This document shows, piece after piece, positions 18,635 through 28,670 of a stretch of DNA of 64,000 bases. The notes beneath the pieces were generated by a model, which saw nothing but the letters and a program-made list of their open reading frames with translations, searched no databases and had not been told where the DNA came from. The position numbers and the translations under genes were made by a program. Origin of the DNA: Yersinia enterocolitica subsp. enterocolitica (GTDB taxonomy: Bacteria > Pseudomonadota > Gammaproteobacteria > Enterobacterales > Enterobacteriaceae); NCBI RefSeq assembly GCF_901472495.1, contig NZ_LR590469.1, forward strand, positions 372,001-436,000. Reading direction: 5' to 3'. Every line of letters begins with the position of its first letter. Positions within the stretch are counted from its first letter, which is position 1.

Positions 18635-18910
18635 TTAGGCAGAGGTCGGTAAAATGGCTTCTACATCGCTATGTGGGCGTGGGATCACATGGCAAGATTT
18701 CACTTCACCCACTGCGCTGGCCGCCGCAGAACCGGCATCAACCGCCGCTTTAACTGCGCCGACATCGCCGCGAACCATGACCGTCACCAAGCCGGAGCCG
18801 ATTTTTTCGTATCCCACTAGCTGTACGTTGGCAGATTTGACCATGGCATCAGCCGCTTCGATGGCAGCGACCAGCCCTTTGGTTTCGATGAGTCCTAGTG
18901 CGTTGTTCAT
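18635..18910 (-). CDS. pduJ: PduJ, major hexameric BMC shell protein
   Basis: A 91-residue canonical BMC protein, near-duplicate of PduA. Shared core motifs are GLIETKGLVAAIEAADAMVK, LVGYEKIGSGLVTVMVRGDV and HVIPRPHSDVE. It is one of the most abundant facets of the shell and forms hexamers with a central pore for small substrates. Confidence 0.96.
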   Translation of the reverse strand: MNNALGLIETKGLVAAIEAADAMVKSANVQLVGYEKIGSGLVTVMVRGDVGAVKAAVDAGSAAASAVGEVKSCHVIPRPHSDVEAILPTSA

Positions 18911-18941
18911 AGATATGAATTCCTTGTTAATTTGAGTGTGA

Positions 18942-19283
18942 TTACTTAAACGGTAAACCTTTGACTAACCGGGCGGCGTTATTGCCCAGTCGCCGTAGTT
19001 GGTCTTCGTCTTGTGCCAGTGGCTGCCGGAACAGCGGGCTGGCGGGTGGTAAATGACGAAAATGCACGATAACTTCGTCGGCAGAACACGCCATCCCCAC
19101 CAATAATGGGGAGCGGGTCGCCGCCTGCCAGGCGCGGAGAATGGCATCCGAGTCATCGTCTTGTTGCCACTGCCAGGGAATGCCTTCTTCCTCAATCCCT
19201 AGCAATACTTGGTGCCAGACCGCCTCGGGTGTTGGCGAGGTCAGGCTGATAACAATTGCGGGTGCATCTTGGGTAAAGTTCAT
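18942..19283 (-). CDS. pduH: PduH, diol dehydratase reactivase small subunit
   Basis: A 113-residue small subunit that works with PduG to exchange damaged cobalamin on diol dehydratase in an ATP-dependent manner. It resembles the dehydratase beta-subunit fold (PAIVISLTSPTPEAVWHQVL and the GIEEEGIPW motif). Its start overlaps the pduG stop (ATGA). Confidence 0.95.
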   Translation of the reverse strand: MNFTQDAPAIVISLTSPTPEAVWHQVLLGIEEEGIPWQWQQDDDSDAILRAWQAATRSPLLVGMACSADEVIVHFRHLPPASPLFRQPLAQDEDQLRRLGNNAARLVKGLPFK

Positions 19284-21106
19284 ACGTGATTCTCCCGTTG
19301 CCAGGACAGAATCAATCCGGTAGCGACCGCGTTGCGCGGGCCTTCGCTGGCGCGGATATTGCCGCGACCGGCCACCAGCTTGTAGTGAGAAAGGGCGTCG
19401 GTGACCAATTGCGGGATTTCGAAGTCCAGCGACGAGCCGCCAACCAGCACTACGAAGGGGATGTCGCGGATATTGCCGGTCGGGCTGACTTGGCGTAGGG
19501 CGCGAAGCGCATTGGTGACAAATACCCGCTCTTTAGCGCTGCGGCGGATATTGCGCACTTTTTCCAGTGCATAATCTCCCGGCAGTGGCACCAACCCTTC
19601 CGGTTTAACCACCACTAATCGGGCAAAAACTTCGGGTGGCAGCGGTTGTGGGAAGAACTGAACGCTGCCGTCTTCGTGGCGCAGGTGGAACAGACTTTCC
19701 ACTTTTGCCAAGGGATATTTTTTGATGTCTTCGGCCAAATAGCGGTCTTGGAGATCCAGCTCAGAGGCGATTATCATCGTGACCATATCGCCAGCACCCG
19801 CCAGATGGGTGGCAACGATTTGACCTTGCGCATTGATGATTGAGGCATCGGTCGAACCGGCCCCTAAATCGAGGATGGCGAGTGGCCGCCGCGTTCCTGG
19901 TGTGGTCAGCGCGCCGAGTATCGCCGCTTCGGCCTCTGCCCCCCCGACCTGTACCTCAATATTCAGGTTCTTTTTGATTTCACTGGCAATATGCGCCATT
20001 TGCAAACGATCAGATTTCACCATTGAGGCGATACCCACCGCCTGTTCAAGCGAAAACTCTCCCGCCAGACCGCCGGTGACATTGACGGGCACCGCGGTGT
20101 CAACCGCCAACAAATCTTGAATGAAGATCTCACTGGTCGGTTTGTTGGTCAGTTCGGCCATGGTTTGGCGCACGTGTTCGAGCATGCCGCCGATATTGGT
20201 ACCGGCTTCGCCACTGACATTGTCGAGATGTCGAAAGCTGTTGACCGCAGTCATGATGGCTTCAGCACCGGTGGCGACATCCACCCGCACCGTACGGCCA
20301 TTAGCAAATAGCTCCAGATGCCCAGCCGGAATGGCGCGGGCTTTAACATCGCCCTCCGGGGTTTTCACCACCACCGCGGAGCGCGTGCCAATTAAAGCCC
20401 GCGCCACCGGAACGATGTTTTTGGTTTCTTCAGCACTCAATCCGAACACTGTGGCAATGCCATAAGGGTTAGAGAGGGTTTCAATCACCTGACCCGGCAT
20501 AGCGACTTCAACCGCCGCCAACATCCCCATTGGGATACGGTCAATATGCAGCACCTCATCCACGATGGGCAGGGGGTGTGTGAGACGGTTGTTGACCAGT
20601 ACACCATCATCCCGTTGCAGGATAATCGCGGTAATGCGGTATCCAGCGCCGTTAGCAGCATTGACCACGGCCGCCACATCGGCAAAATCAACTGCAGAGG
20701 GCACCACCAGAATATAAGGCTGGTTAGGGTCTCGCGTGACTAACTCATCAATCGTGATGGTCAGCCCAACGCCTAACCCCAGTCCACCGGGAGTTTTAGG
20801 GTTGTGACCGATCATGGTGGATTCAGTAATAATGGTTTCAGTTATGGTTTCCATCGCCACATCACCAATGACCGGGGTCGCCTCGTTGATGCGGATAAGA
20901 TTGATATCACTTAGTGCGATACCGGCCTTTTCCACCAACATATTCAGCGCCTTAGTGATGCCAAAAATGTTGCGTTGCGTCCCTTTGATACCCGTGGTTT
21001 CGGTTAGGGTACTGGTAACAAAGTGCAACTGACCATCAGTCATGCATTGTGCCAATGCGACTTCTGTTGATGAGTTGCCGATATCTACCCCGACGATGTA
21101 ATCCAT
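19280..21106 (-). CDS. pduG: PduG, diol dehydratase reactivase large subunit
   Basis: A 608-residue ASKHA-type ATPase of the DdrA family. MDYIVGVDIGNSSTEVAL is the first phosphate loop and AILDLGAGSTDASIINAQ the second. The protein chaperones release of inactivated cobalamin from PduCDE. The frame is open to 21199, but residues before 21106 derive from a repeat-like spacer; the ATG at 21106 has AAGAGAT upstream and gives the normal length. Confidence 0.96.
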   Translation of the reverse strand: MDYIVGVDIGNSSTEVALAQCMTDGQLHFVTSTLTETTGIKGTQRNIFGITKALNMLVEKAGIALSDINLIRINEATPVIGDVAMETITETIITESTMIGHNPKTPGGLGLGVGLTITIDELVTRDPNQPYILVVPSAVDFADVAAVVNAANGAGYRITAIILQRDDGVLVNNRLTHPLPIVDEVLHIDRIPMGMLAAVEVAMPGQVIETLSNPYGIATVFGLSAEETKNIVPVARALIGTRSAVVVKTPEGDVKARAIPAGHLELFANGRTVRVDVATGAEAIMTAVNSFRHLDNVSGEAGTNIGGMLEHVRQTMAELTNKPTSEIFIQDLLAVDTAVPVNVTGGLAGEFSLEQAVGIASMVKSDRLQMAHIASEIKKNLNIEVQVGGAEAEAAILGALTTPGTRRPLAILDLGAGSTDASIINAQGQIVATHLAGAGDMVTMIIASELDLQDRYLAEDIKKYPLAKVESLFHLRHEDGSVQFFPQPLPPEVFARLVVVKPEGLVPLPGDYALEKVRNIRRSAKERVFVTNALRALRQVSPTGNIRDIPFVVLVGGSSLDFEIPQLVTDALSHYKLVAGRGNIRASEGPRNAVATGLILSWQRENHV

Positions 21107-21119
21107 ATCTCTTACCTTA

Positions 21120-21235
21120 AGTTGCTGACAGTAACACCCCTCTGATTTAGCCGAGGTGAGCGAAGGGCCTATATGTCTAGGGGCACTCCGGCGGCTCACG
21201 CCGCTACGACCCCAACGACCTATCTCCCTTCGTTT
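21120..21235 (-). repeat. Dispersed repeat-like spacer between pduE and pduG
   Basis: The pduE-pduG spacer is about 140 bp, unlike the tight spacing elsewhere in this operon, and holds short GC-rich inverted elements (GGCGGCTCACGCC-like around 21190-21202; CGAAGGG/CCCTTCG arms near 21167 and 21226). On the minus strand, bases 21202-21181 match 3487-3508 at 19 of 22 positions. This suggests insertion of a small mobile or hairpin-forming repeat. I do not recognise the family. Confidence 0.45.
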
Positions 21236-21247
21236 GATATCGCCAAA

Positions 21248-21772
21248 TTAATCGTCGCCTTTTAGCTTTTTGCGCTGGACATACAAAACGGCGGCTTCGC
21301 GCACGAAGGCGGCACAAATAGTCGCGTTGTAGGTCTGTTCCAGGTCGTCGGCAATGGCATTCAACTCTTCTTTACTGGAGCGGAATGGGCGCAGGGCGTT
21401 GTAGATATCCAGCACCTTGTCATCCGGCACCGCAGTTAGCTCAGCTGCGCGCTCAAAGTTCATTGCCAGCAGCGGGCGGCCAGCGTCTTTGGCAATGGAT
21501 GCCTGAATACGCAGGATTTCCGGGGTAATACGTAAATCTTGTGAAGTAACACTGCCGTTTAAAACGTTTGCCAGCGTCAGATCATCCAGTGTTTTATTGG
21601 TGGCGGTTTTCACCCAGTCAGGGTGTTTATTCGCCAATGGATAATCAGAGACTTTGGCATCACTGCGCGAACTGGCCGCTGGAGCACAAGCGGTAGTTGG
21701 CGTTTGGCCTTGCAAGCTGTTCATCTTGCTCAGTACATCGCGAACCATGGATTCAATAGCTTCGGAATTCAT
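21248..21772 (-). CDS. pduE: PduE, propanediol dehydratase small (gamma) subunit
   Basis: A 174-residue subunit of adenosylcobalamin-dependent diol dehydratase. The N-terminal helix MNSEAIESMVRDVLSKMNSL may aid encapsulation. The core shows DYPLANKHPDWVKTATNKTL and ITPEILRIQASIAKDAGRP, both hallmark segments. With PduC and PduD it forms the (alpha-beta-gamma)2 enzyme that dehydrates 1,2-propanediol to propionaldehyde. Confidence 0.97.
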   Translation of the reverse strand: MNSEAIESMVRDVLSKMNSLQGQTPTTACAPAASSRSDAKVSDYPLANKHPDWVKTATNKTLDDLTLANVLNGSVTSQDLRITPEILRIQASIAKDAGRPLLAMNFERAAELTAVPDDKVLDIYNALRPFRSSKEELNAIADDLEQTYNATICAAFVREAAVLYVQRKKLKGDD

Positions 21773-21786
21773 TGTGTTTTCCTTTG

Positions 21787-22458
21787 TTAAAGCGCCACCC
21801 GGAGTTCCTGAGGATTCTTGCCGGTCACCACATATTTGGTTTCTTTAATGTGCAGAATCGCTGATTTGGCCTGATATTTTGGCCGTGCCATTTGGTCATT
21901 CAGGGTCGGAACCGGTTGTGGTGATTCCCGTTTGGCGTAGCGAGCGGCGTTTTTACCAATCAAACGATAGGTTTCCAGCGTCAGCAGTGGGGCTTGTGGG
22001 AACAGCTCCAGGTTAGAAAGTGGCGGCAGACCTTGCTGATGAATGACCGTGGTACCTTTTGACTGGATGCCAATAGAAATCCCAGAGCCACTCAGGCGGT
22101 TGCCCTCGACGGCAACAAACGCCACGTCGGAGGATTTAAAGCAGCGGATAACCCGCGCTTTTATCCCTTCCTCTTCGATACCAGCAATTAGTTCGCGCAA
22201 AATATTCTTGTGCGGAATGCCAACGATATTGGCGGTTTGCGACAAGCCAAATGCCGGGCCGACAGCAATAATCACTTCATCCTGATGGGTACCGGGGCGG
22301 GCTTCACCCACTTCAGTGAGAAAATCCCCTGACGCCACGGCAGCCGTTGCCGTAGGTTGGGTCTCTTGCTTAAAGGAGACGGTATTGCTGTCTCCCTGCA
22401 TTTCCTGCAATACGCCTTCAATAATTTGGCGTAACAGTTTTTCGTTAATATCCACCAT
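21787..22458 (-). CDS. pduD: PduD, propanediol dehydratase medium (beta) subunit
   Basis: A 223-residue subunit. Its N-terminal MVDINEKLLRQIIEGVLQEM is the known encapsulation helix that carries the dehydratase into the shell. The body includes VIIAVGPAFGLSQTANIVGI and LIAGIEEEGIKARVIRCFKS, which contribute to the lower part of the cobalamin site. The ATG at 22458 is chosen over an upstream GTG because AAGGGG lies 8 bases before it and because it matches the family length. Confidence 0.97.
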   Translation of the reverse strand: MVDINEKLLRQIIEGVLQEMQGDSNTVSFKQETQPTATAAVASGDFLTEVGEARPGTHQDEVIIAVGPAFGLSQTANIVGIPHKNILRELIAGIEEEGIKARVIRCFKSSDVAFVAVEGNRLSGSGISIGIQSKGTTVIHQQGLPPLSNLELFPQAPLLTLETYRLIGKNAARYAKRESPQPVPTLNDQMARPKYQAKSAILHIKETKYVVTGKNPQELRVAL

Positions 22459-22470
22459 CTCGTGCACCCC

Positions 22471-24135
22471 TTAGCCAAGCTCATTTGGATCAAGCGCGTT
22501 TGGAATATTTTTAATTTCTTCCCAACGTGCACCTTCCAGCCGGTAACCGGTAGCTGGCCCCGCGTAGTCATTGACGTCATTCACCGCTGACAGCACCTGG
22601 TTATCGCCTTTGATGATCGCCGAGGTATGCAAGTAGTCGCCGGCGATTTTGGCTTTCTGGATGTTGAGCATGTCCTGCGCCACATCTTCAAAGCCGCCTT
22701 GCGCCAAGGCTTTCACCACTTCCAGACCGGTGCGGTTTTTGCTGATGATTTCCTGAGCGAACTTGATGTCTTCAACGATGTTACGTTCCGGCATATCTTT
22801 CGAACCGTGTGCATATGTCGCGGCAATTACTTCTTCGTCGGTAATTGGCGGTAAACCCATCCCGGCGAATACTGCTTGCAGAGCGCGCGCAGCTTTGTTG
22901 CGAATAGCCACCACGTCAGCTTCCAATACTGGACGCAGGCCACCATCGACTTTCAGGTCGCGCTGCATGACGTTGTAATCGTCAAAGTCTTCGGCATCTT
23001 CGTTGGAGCCAGCGAACATATTGTCGTAGTTCGGCACCGCGGAATAACCAGAGGAGATAAAGTCAGTACCCGGCAGGAACTGCATCAGCAGGCGAGCGGT
23101 ACGGCGCATATCCGAGTGGGTAAAGGTTTGGTCGTTACTGGATGCACATTCCAGATCCAGCGCCGAACAAATCAGGTTTTCGGCCAAAATGGCGCGAATG
23201 CCTGATGGCACCGCCGATGGCACGCCGACACAACTGACGGAGCCGTTTTGCAGCCCCTGAACCCCGGCGGCTTTGGTGATATAAATACAGCGCGCTTCGA
23301 GATACAGCATGGATTTGCCTTCGGCATAGCCCATTTGCACTTCGGAGCCAGAACCGGAGGTGAAGCGCATTTTCAAACCGCGTGATGCATAAGACGAAGC
23401 GAGAAAACCTTTCGACCACGGAGTGTCATCACCGTCGGTAAATACCGGTTCAGTGCCATAAACCGAAATGGTTTCGGCATAACAGGTGTGGCCCAACATC
23501 CCTAGTTTCAGCTCAGTGGCTTCTTCCAGCGAACATTGAGTCAGCACCCCTGGGCGGCCAACTTGCGAACCGACCAACAGTGCAATGGCGTTGAATGGCG
23601 CATAACGAGCCACCGCCACCGTAGTCTCTTGCTCATCGAAACCACGGAATGCGCCTTCCGCAGCATCGGCGGCAATTTGCACTGGGTTATCTTTCACGTT
23701 GGTGACGTGCGCTTGCTGTGATGGTGTCCGACGAGCGCGCATTTTCTGCATCGACATCATCATTTCCACCACGTTCATGTGTGATACCACCTCGACGATT
23801 TTGGCGGGTGTCATGGCGGTGGTTAGCGGAACAATGGTGCGGCGCGACACATTTGGATCACACAACATATTGGCCAGCTTGATGGAATCCATCTTCATCA
23901 CTTCTTCCGCATGGGCCAGATTGATACCGTAGCGGGCGATAAAGTGGTCGATCAGGTCGAAACTACTTTGTGGTTTACCGTCGAGTTCAGTCACCACACC
24001 ATTAACAATCTTGATAGAAGGTTTTGGATCGTTAGGGCTTTCCATGGCAATAAAGCCTTCCTCGATCCACTCTTTGACAAAGCCGTCCTGATTAACCGGG
24101 CGTTTCGCCAACGCTTCAAATCTTTTCGATTTCAT
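22471..24135 (-). CDS. pduC: PduC, propanediol dehydratase large (alpha) subunit
   Basis: A 554-residue subunit, identical in length to the Salmonella protein. It starts MKSKRFEALAKRPVNQDGF and forms the TIM barrel holding the substrate, K+ and the upper face of adenosylcobalamin. Conserved stretches include FDLIDHFIARYGINLAHAEE, CSLEEATELKLGMLGHTCYA and SGSGSEVQMGYAEGKSMLYL. No frame disruption is seen. Confidence 0.98.
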   Translation of the reverse strand: MKSKRFEALAKRPVNQDGFVKEWIEEGFIAMESPNDPKPSIKIVNGVVTELDGKPQSSFDLIDHFIARYGINLAHAEEVMKMDSIKLANMLCDPNVSRRTIVPLTTAMTPAKIVEVVSHMNVVEMMMSMQKMRARRTPSQQAHVTNVKDNPVQIAADAAEGAFRGFDEQETTVAVARYAPFNAIALLVGSQVGRPGVLTQCSLEEATELKLGMLGHTCYAETISVYGTEPVFTDGDDTPWSKGFLASSYASRGLKMRFTSGSGSEVQMGYAEGKSMLYLEARCIYITKAAGVQGLQNGSVSCVGVPSAVPSGIRAILAENLICSALDLECASSNDQTFTHSDMRRTARLLMQFLPGTDFISSGYSAVPNYDNMFAGSNEDAEDFDDYNVMQRDLKVDGGLRPVLEADVVAIRNKAARALQAVFAGMGLPPITDEEVIAATYAHGSKDMPERNIVEDIKFAQEIISKNRTGLEVVKALAQGGFEDVAQDMLNIQKAKIAGDYLHTSAIIKGDNQVLSAVNDVNDYAGPATGYRLEGARWEEIKNIPNALDPNELG

Positions 24136-24155
24136 GAAACAGCCTCACTGTGGCG

Positions 24156-24983
24156 TCAGATATAAGAAGGGCGGTCGTTTTTCGGTTCAGCACCTAAAGT
24201 GGCTAATACCGTTTTGCCGATCTCACGAGCAGAAATCACTGCCTGACGGACTGCGCCAGAATCGCCGGAGATAACCAGAATCACTTCGTTACTAAAGCTG
24301 GTGCCTTGTGCAGGGGAGCTATAAGCCACCACATCCACATTGGCGGATTTCACCGCGGTATCAGCCATCAGAACACCAATGGAAGCCGGTGCGCCGACAA
24401 TCACGCCGCAAGAACGGCCCAGCGGTGCGCCGAATGCTTTTTCCAGTGCATGGCTTGCACGCGCGCTGTATTGCAATTCGATATGACCCGCTTCATTGGC
24501 GTAAACATCACCAAATGTGCGGTCTAACTCTTTCAGCGCCACTTCAACGGCACGCTTCACGTCGGAAACATCATCACCACCGAAGATAATGAGCGAGCCA
24601 TGACCGGCACCGCCTTTGGTATCGCGTGGTAATTCAATGCTGACCACTTCGGTATTGGTGGCTTTTACTGCTTCATCGGCGGCCATAATGTGCGGGCCAG
24701 CACCGGTGCGAGCGCCCAAAATACCAATGGAGCGATAGCGTTTTTCCAGCTTCATTGCGTCCAACAGGGCGCTGTCGACGTTGGCGATCACCAGTCCGAC
24801 CGTGTCACCGATCGCGGTTCCAACAAATTCCGTTAAACTGCAAGTTTTCTCAGCCATAGCCGTATCTCGTTGTTTATAGGATGGTTGTGCATGGGATGGT
24901 TGTGCAGAAGACGCCGGAGCGTGTTCACTGACTTTTGCTATCACCTGCGCCATGATTTGGTCGACCAGGTCATTGCTTTTCAT
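24156..24983 (-). CDS. pduB: PduB (with internal PduB' start), trimeric tandem-BMC shell protein
   Basis: A 275-residue tandem-BMC protein. The first 40 residues, with the helix NDLVDQIMAQVIAKV, are the N-terminal extension that anchors enzyme cargo in Salmonella. A second in-frame ATG at 24857 (MAEKTCSLTEFVGTAIGD) corresponds to the known shorter form PduB', 233 residues here. Both forms are major shell components; trimers have gated pores. The pduB ATG shares a base with the pduA stop (TAATG). Confidence 0.96.
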   Translation of the reverse strand: MKSNDLVDQIMAQVIAKVSEHAPASSAQPSHAQPSYKQRDTAMAEKTCSLTEFVGTAIGDTVGLVIANVDSALLDAMKLEKRYRSIGILGARTGAGPHIMAADEAVKATNTEVVSIELPRDTKGGAGHGSLIIFGGDDVSDVKRAVEVALKELDRTFGDVYANEAGHIELQYSARASHALEKAFGAPLGRSCGVIVGAPASIGVLMADTAVKSANVDVVAYSSPAQGTSFSNEVILVISGDSGAVRQAVISAREIGKTVLATLGAEPKNDRPSYI

Positions 24984-25279
24984 TAGCTATTTCCCTTTGG
25001 TAAGTTTCCCTTGGGAAGAAAGGCCTCAACATCGGTATGTGGCCGTGGGATCACATGGGTTGATTTCACTTCACCTATGTTGGCAGCCGCGATAGCGCCT
25101 GCATCAGTGGCCGCCTTAACCGCTCCGACATCACCACGGACGATGACAGTGACCAGACCGGAGCCAATTTTTTCGTAGCCTACCAACGTCACATTGGCCG
25201 ATTTCACCATGGTGTCAGCAGCCTCGATGGCTGCAACCAACCCTTTGGTTTCCACCATTCCTAGTGCTTCTTGTTGCAT
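24983..25279 (-). CDS. pduA: PduA, major hexameric BMC shell protein
   Basis: A 98-residue canonical BMC protein (MQQEALGMVETKGLVAAIEA at the start; pore-loop region KIGSGLVTVIVRGD). It is the first gene of the pdu operon. The C-terminus carries a short duplication (LPKGNLPKGNS), visible in DNA as two AAGGGAAA copies just before the stop; the 3' copy also serves as ribosome-binding site for pduB. Confidence 0.96.
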   Translation of the reverse strand: MQQEALGMVETKGLVAAIEAADTMVKSANVTLVGYEKIGSGLVTVIVRGDVGAVKAATDAGAIAAANIGEVKSTHVIPRPHTDVEAFLPKGNLPKGNS

Positions 25280-26032
<753 letters not shown>

Positions 26033-26848
26033 ATGAACGACTCGCTCAAAGCTCAGTGTGTGGCAGAATTTCTTGGCACCGGGCTGTTTTTGTTTTTTGG
26101 TATTAGTTGCTTGGCGGCGATGAAAGTGGCCGGTGCCAGTTTTGGTTTGTGGGAAATCTGTATTGTTTGGGGGCTGGGGATTTCACTGGCGGTTTATCTG
26201 ACCGCGGGTATTTCCGGTGCTCACCTCAATCCCGCGATTACCATTGCTTTATGGCTGTTTGCCTGTTTCCCCGCGCGCAAAGTCATTCCCTACAGCATTG
26301 CACAGATTGCCGGTGCTTTTGGTGGTGCGGCGCTGTCTTATATGTTGTATCACAACTTATTTACTGATTTTGAAACCGCCCATCAGATGGTACGTGGCAG
26401 TCTGGAAAGTCTACAACTGGCCAGTATTTTCAGTACGTTCCCCTCACCGGCTATCAGTGTATGGCAAGCCGCATTTGTTGAAATCATTATTACCTCCATT
26501 CTGATGGGGCTGATTATGGCGTTGACGGATGATGGTAATGGGGTGCCGCGTGGTGCATTAGGGCCGCTATTGATTGGTATCCTGGTGGCGGTGATAGGGG
26601 CTTCAACCGGGCCATTAACCGGTTTTGCCATGAACCCCGCGCGTGATTTTGGCCCTAAATTATTTACCTTCTTTGCCGGCTGGGGAAAAATCTCCATGAC
26701 TGGTGGGCGTGATATCCCTTATTTCATTATCCCGATTGTCGCCCCTATTATTGGTGCTTGCCTCGGTGCGGCGGTTTATCGCTTCTTCATTGGCAAAAAC
26801 CTGCCTTGCAATACTTGTAAATTAGAGGATGAGAAAGCCAGTTTATAA
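26033..26848 (+). CDS. pduF: PduF, propanediol/glycerol diffusion facilitator
   Basis: A 271-residue MIP-family (aquaglyceroporin) channel in the inner membrane. Both pore signatures are present: AHLNPAITIAL in the first half and FAMNPARDFGPK in the second, with six hydrophobic helices. The ATG at 26033 follows AGGG; the frame open from 25964 adds an unlikely hydrophilic leader. It is divergent from pduA and next to pocR, as in other pdu/cob loci. Confidence 0.95.
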   Translation: MNDSLKAQCVAEFLGTGLFLFFGISCLAAMKVAGASFGLWEICIVWGLGISLAVYLTAGISGAHLNPAITIALWLFACFPARKVIPYSIAQIAGAFGGAALSYMLYHNLFTDFETAHQMVRGSLESLQLASIFSTFPSPAISVWQAAFVEIIITSILMGLIMALTDDGNGVPRGALGPLLIGILVAVIGASTGPLTGFAMNPARDFGPKLFTFFAGWGKISMTGGRDIPYFIIPIVAPIIGACLGAAVYRFFIGKNLPCNTCKLEDEKASL

Positions 26849-26858
26849 ATCAAATGAG

Positions 26859-26899
26859 TTTCCTCATCTTGAATCTATGAAACGAGATGAGGAAATTTC
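26859..26899. terminator. Hairpin after pduF
   Basis: Perfect 11-bp inverted repeat TTTCCTCATCT (26859-26869) and AGATGAGGAAA (26885-26895) with a 15-base loop, about 10 bases past the pduF stop and followed by TTTCG. It is likely a terminator, though with a short U tract. The rest of the 290-bp pduF-pocR spacer is AT-rich and should hold the pocR promoter. Confidence 0.65.
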
Positions 26900-27139
26900 G
26901 TGATCTATTCTGGTTAATCGACTGATTATCGTCCCCTGTTGATTATGACTCTGGTAAGGTGAATTGTTATTTTCCTTCATTTTGCCAGGGTCTAAACCTT
27001 CACAGGGAAATAGGTTTTCCACTTGCTGATAGGAATGTAAATACAACAAATTAGTAACACATGGTTTATTACAGGGATGATTTATAGCAACAAACGAAAC
27101 TTAATAACAATAAATTAAAATTAACTGAGAGGTTTTATC

Positions 27140-28042
27140 ATGATTTCTGCCAGTTCTCTAAACTCAGAGCTCATAAATAAAATCGCGCAGGATTTTGCTC
27201 AGGCCACAGGGCTGGCCGTGGTGGTAGTGAATATTCACGGCGAAGAGATTTCTGATCTTTTTAACTTTACGCCATTTTGTCAGTTGATGCGCCAGGACCC
27301 GGTGAACCATCTCCGTTGCCGAATGAGTGATCGTTGCGGGGGCCTTGAAGCCTCAAAATCCAATGAGCCTTGTATTTATCGCTGCCACGCTGGGTTAACT
27401 GATTTCTCTATTCCGCTGGTCATTGCCGGTCATTTAGTGGGTTTTGTGTTATGCGGCCAGGTGCGGTTGCACTCAGATGTTTATCTGATTGATATACTTA
27501 ATGTGGATAATCACTGGCAGCAGAATCCGGCACTGATGGATGAGTTCCACAATGTGCCTGTTATGGATTTTTCACGGGTGATTGCATCGGCAGATTTATT
27601 GAAGTTGATTGTTGAGAATTGCCTCAAAAAACATCTCAATTTTGTGGTGATCAACGACAACATGGGCAGCAAAGAACCGGGCAGAATACGACCGGTTCAC
27701 CCCCATGACAGCAAAATGAAGAAAGCACTGCGTTATATTGATACGCATTTATCGGAAGAACTACGGCTGGAAGAAGTGGCGGCTAAGGTATATCTCAGCC
27801 CGTACTACTTCAGCAAATTGTTTAAAAAATATCAGGGCATCGGATTTAATGCCTGGGTCAATCAGCAGCGGATGGCCAATGCCAGAGAGATGTTACAACA
27901 CAGCGATTGGAGCATTGCCAGCATTGCCAAGAATCTGGGTTTTTCCCAGACCAGCTATTTCTGCAAAGTGTTCCGTCAGACCTACAACGTGACACCGCAG
28001 GTATTTCGCTCACTTTCTTCTGAACGCAGCGAAATGGAATGA
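27140..28042 (+). CDS. pocR: PocR, AraC-family activator of the pdu and cob operons
   Basis: A 300-residue regulator. The N-terminal PocR sensory domain (about 1-160) contains several conserved Cys (CQLMRQDPVNHLRCR, SDRCGG, EPCIYRCHAGL) thought to take part in sensing 1,2-propanediol. The C-terminus (about 195-295) has two AraC helix-turn-helix motifs (EELRLEEVAAKVYLSPYYFS and WSIASIAKNLGFSQTSYFCK). It lies between the pdu and cob operons, which it co-activates. Confidence 0.96.
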   Translation: MISASSLNSELINKIAQDFAQATGLAVVVVNIHGEEISDLFNFTPFCQLMRQDPVNHLRCRMSDRCGGLEASKSNEPCIYRCHAGLTDFSIPLVIAGHLVGFVLCGQVRLHSDVYLIDILNVDNHWQQNPALMDEFHNVPVMDFSRVIASADLLKLIVENCLKKHLNFVVINDNMGSKEPGRIRPVHPHDSKMKKALRYIDTHLSEELRLEEVAAKVYLSPYYFSKLFKKYQGIGFNAWVNQQRMANAREMLQHSDWSIASIAKNLGFSQTSYFCKVFRQTYNVTPQVFRSLSSERSEME

Positions 28043-28420
28043 CAGTTATTGATCTAATATCAATTGGTCATGCTGTTCATTCAAGTTTGTCTATTTTAAT
28101 ATCCAGTGTGATATTGAAAATACAAAATAAATAATGACAATTTTTTGCTATTTTTTTAAACGATATTTTTTCATTTAACTTGTTGTTTTTAAGTGGTTAT
28201 CGTCTGTTTTTATGACAATTATTTGTTGTAATGATACAAAAAAATAACTCGCAAAAAATGAAATTAACCATTTTTTATGAACAGAAAAGCGTATATTAAT
28301 TTCAAGAAAGCCGACCAGACTACTAATTAATAAATGCTCTGTTATAACAGTGTAAATAAAGAGATAAATTAAATAACGAAATAAGAAACTAAATAACAGA
28401 ATCTACTGTACTTAAATACT
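28043..28420. promoter_or_regulatory. AT-rich cob operon promoter region
   Basis: About 380 bp between the pocR stop and the cobalamin riboswitch. It is very AT-rich with several poly-A/T runs and no coding potential. The cob promoter with PocR sites is expected here by analogy with Salmonella. No site can be assigned from the sequence alone. Confidence 0.5.
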
Positions 28421-28580
28421 GAAACAGGTATGTCGTGGATAACACGATTGGGAAGGGGGTGTAAATCCCCCGCAGCCCCCGCTGCTGTGATGCTGACGAA
28501 CCCGCTGAGACCACTGATCCATAGGATTGGGAAGGTAGCGGGGGAGAGTGACGCTAAGCCAGAAGACCAGCCAAATCAGT
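28421..28580 (+). ncRNA. Cobalamin (adenosylcobalamin) riboswitch
   Basis: The conserved core is clear: GGGAAGGGGGTGTAAATCCC with the following CGCAGCCCCCGCTGCTGTGA (about 28449-28489), the GACGAACCCGCTGAGACCACTG region, and a B12 box AGCCAGAAGACCAGCC at 28557-28572. The B12 box differs from the usual consensus at two positions (GAAGA for GGAGA, CAGCC for CTGCC). It precedes cbiA and would lower cob operon expression when adenosylcobalamin is plentiful. Confidence 0.95.
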
Positions 28581-28670
28581 AAAGAGTTTCAACTCCTTCG
28601 GTGGGAAGCGGGTTGTCATCAGATGCGCGCAGCGGTGACGTTGCGCAAATGCACCTTTTTGACACTGCAT

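Noticed and set aside
26864..27049. 61-codon antisense frame between pduF and pocR
   Set aside because: It spans the terminator hairpin, lacks features of a protein and has no ribosome-binding site.
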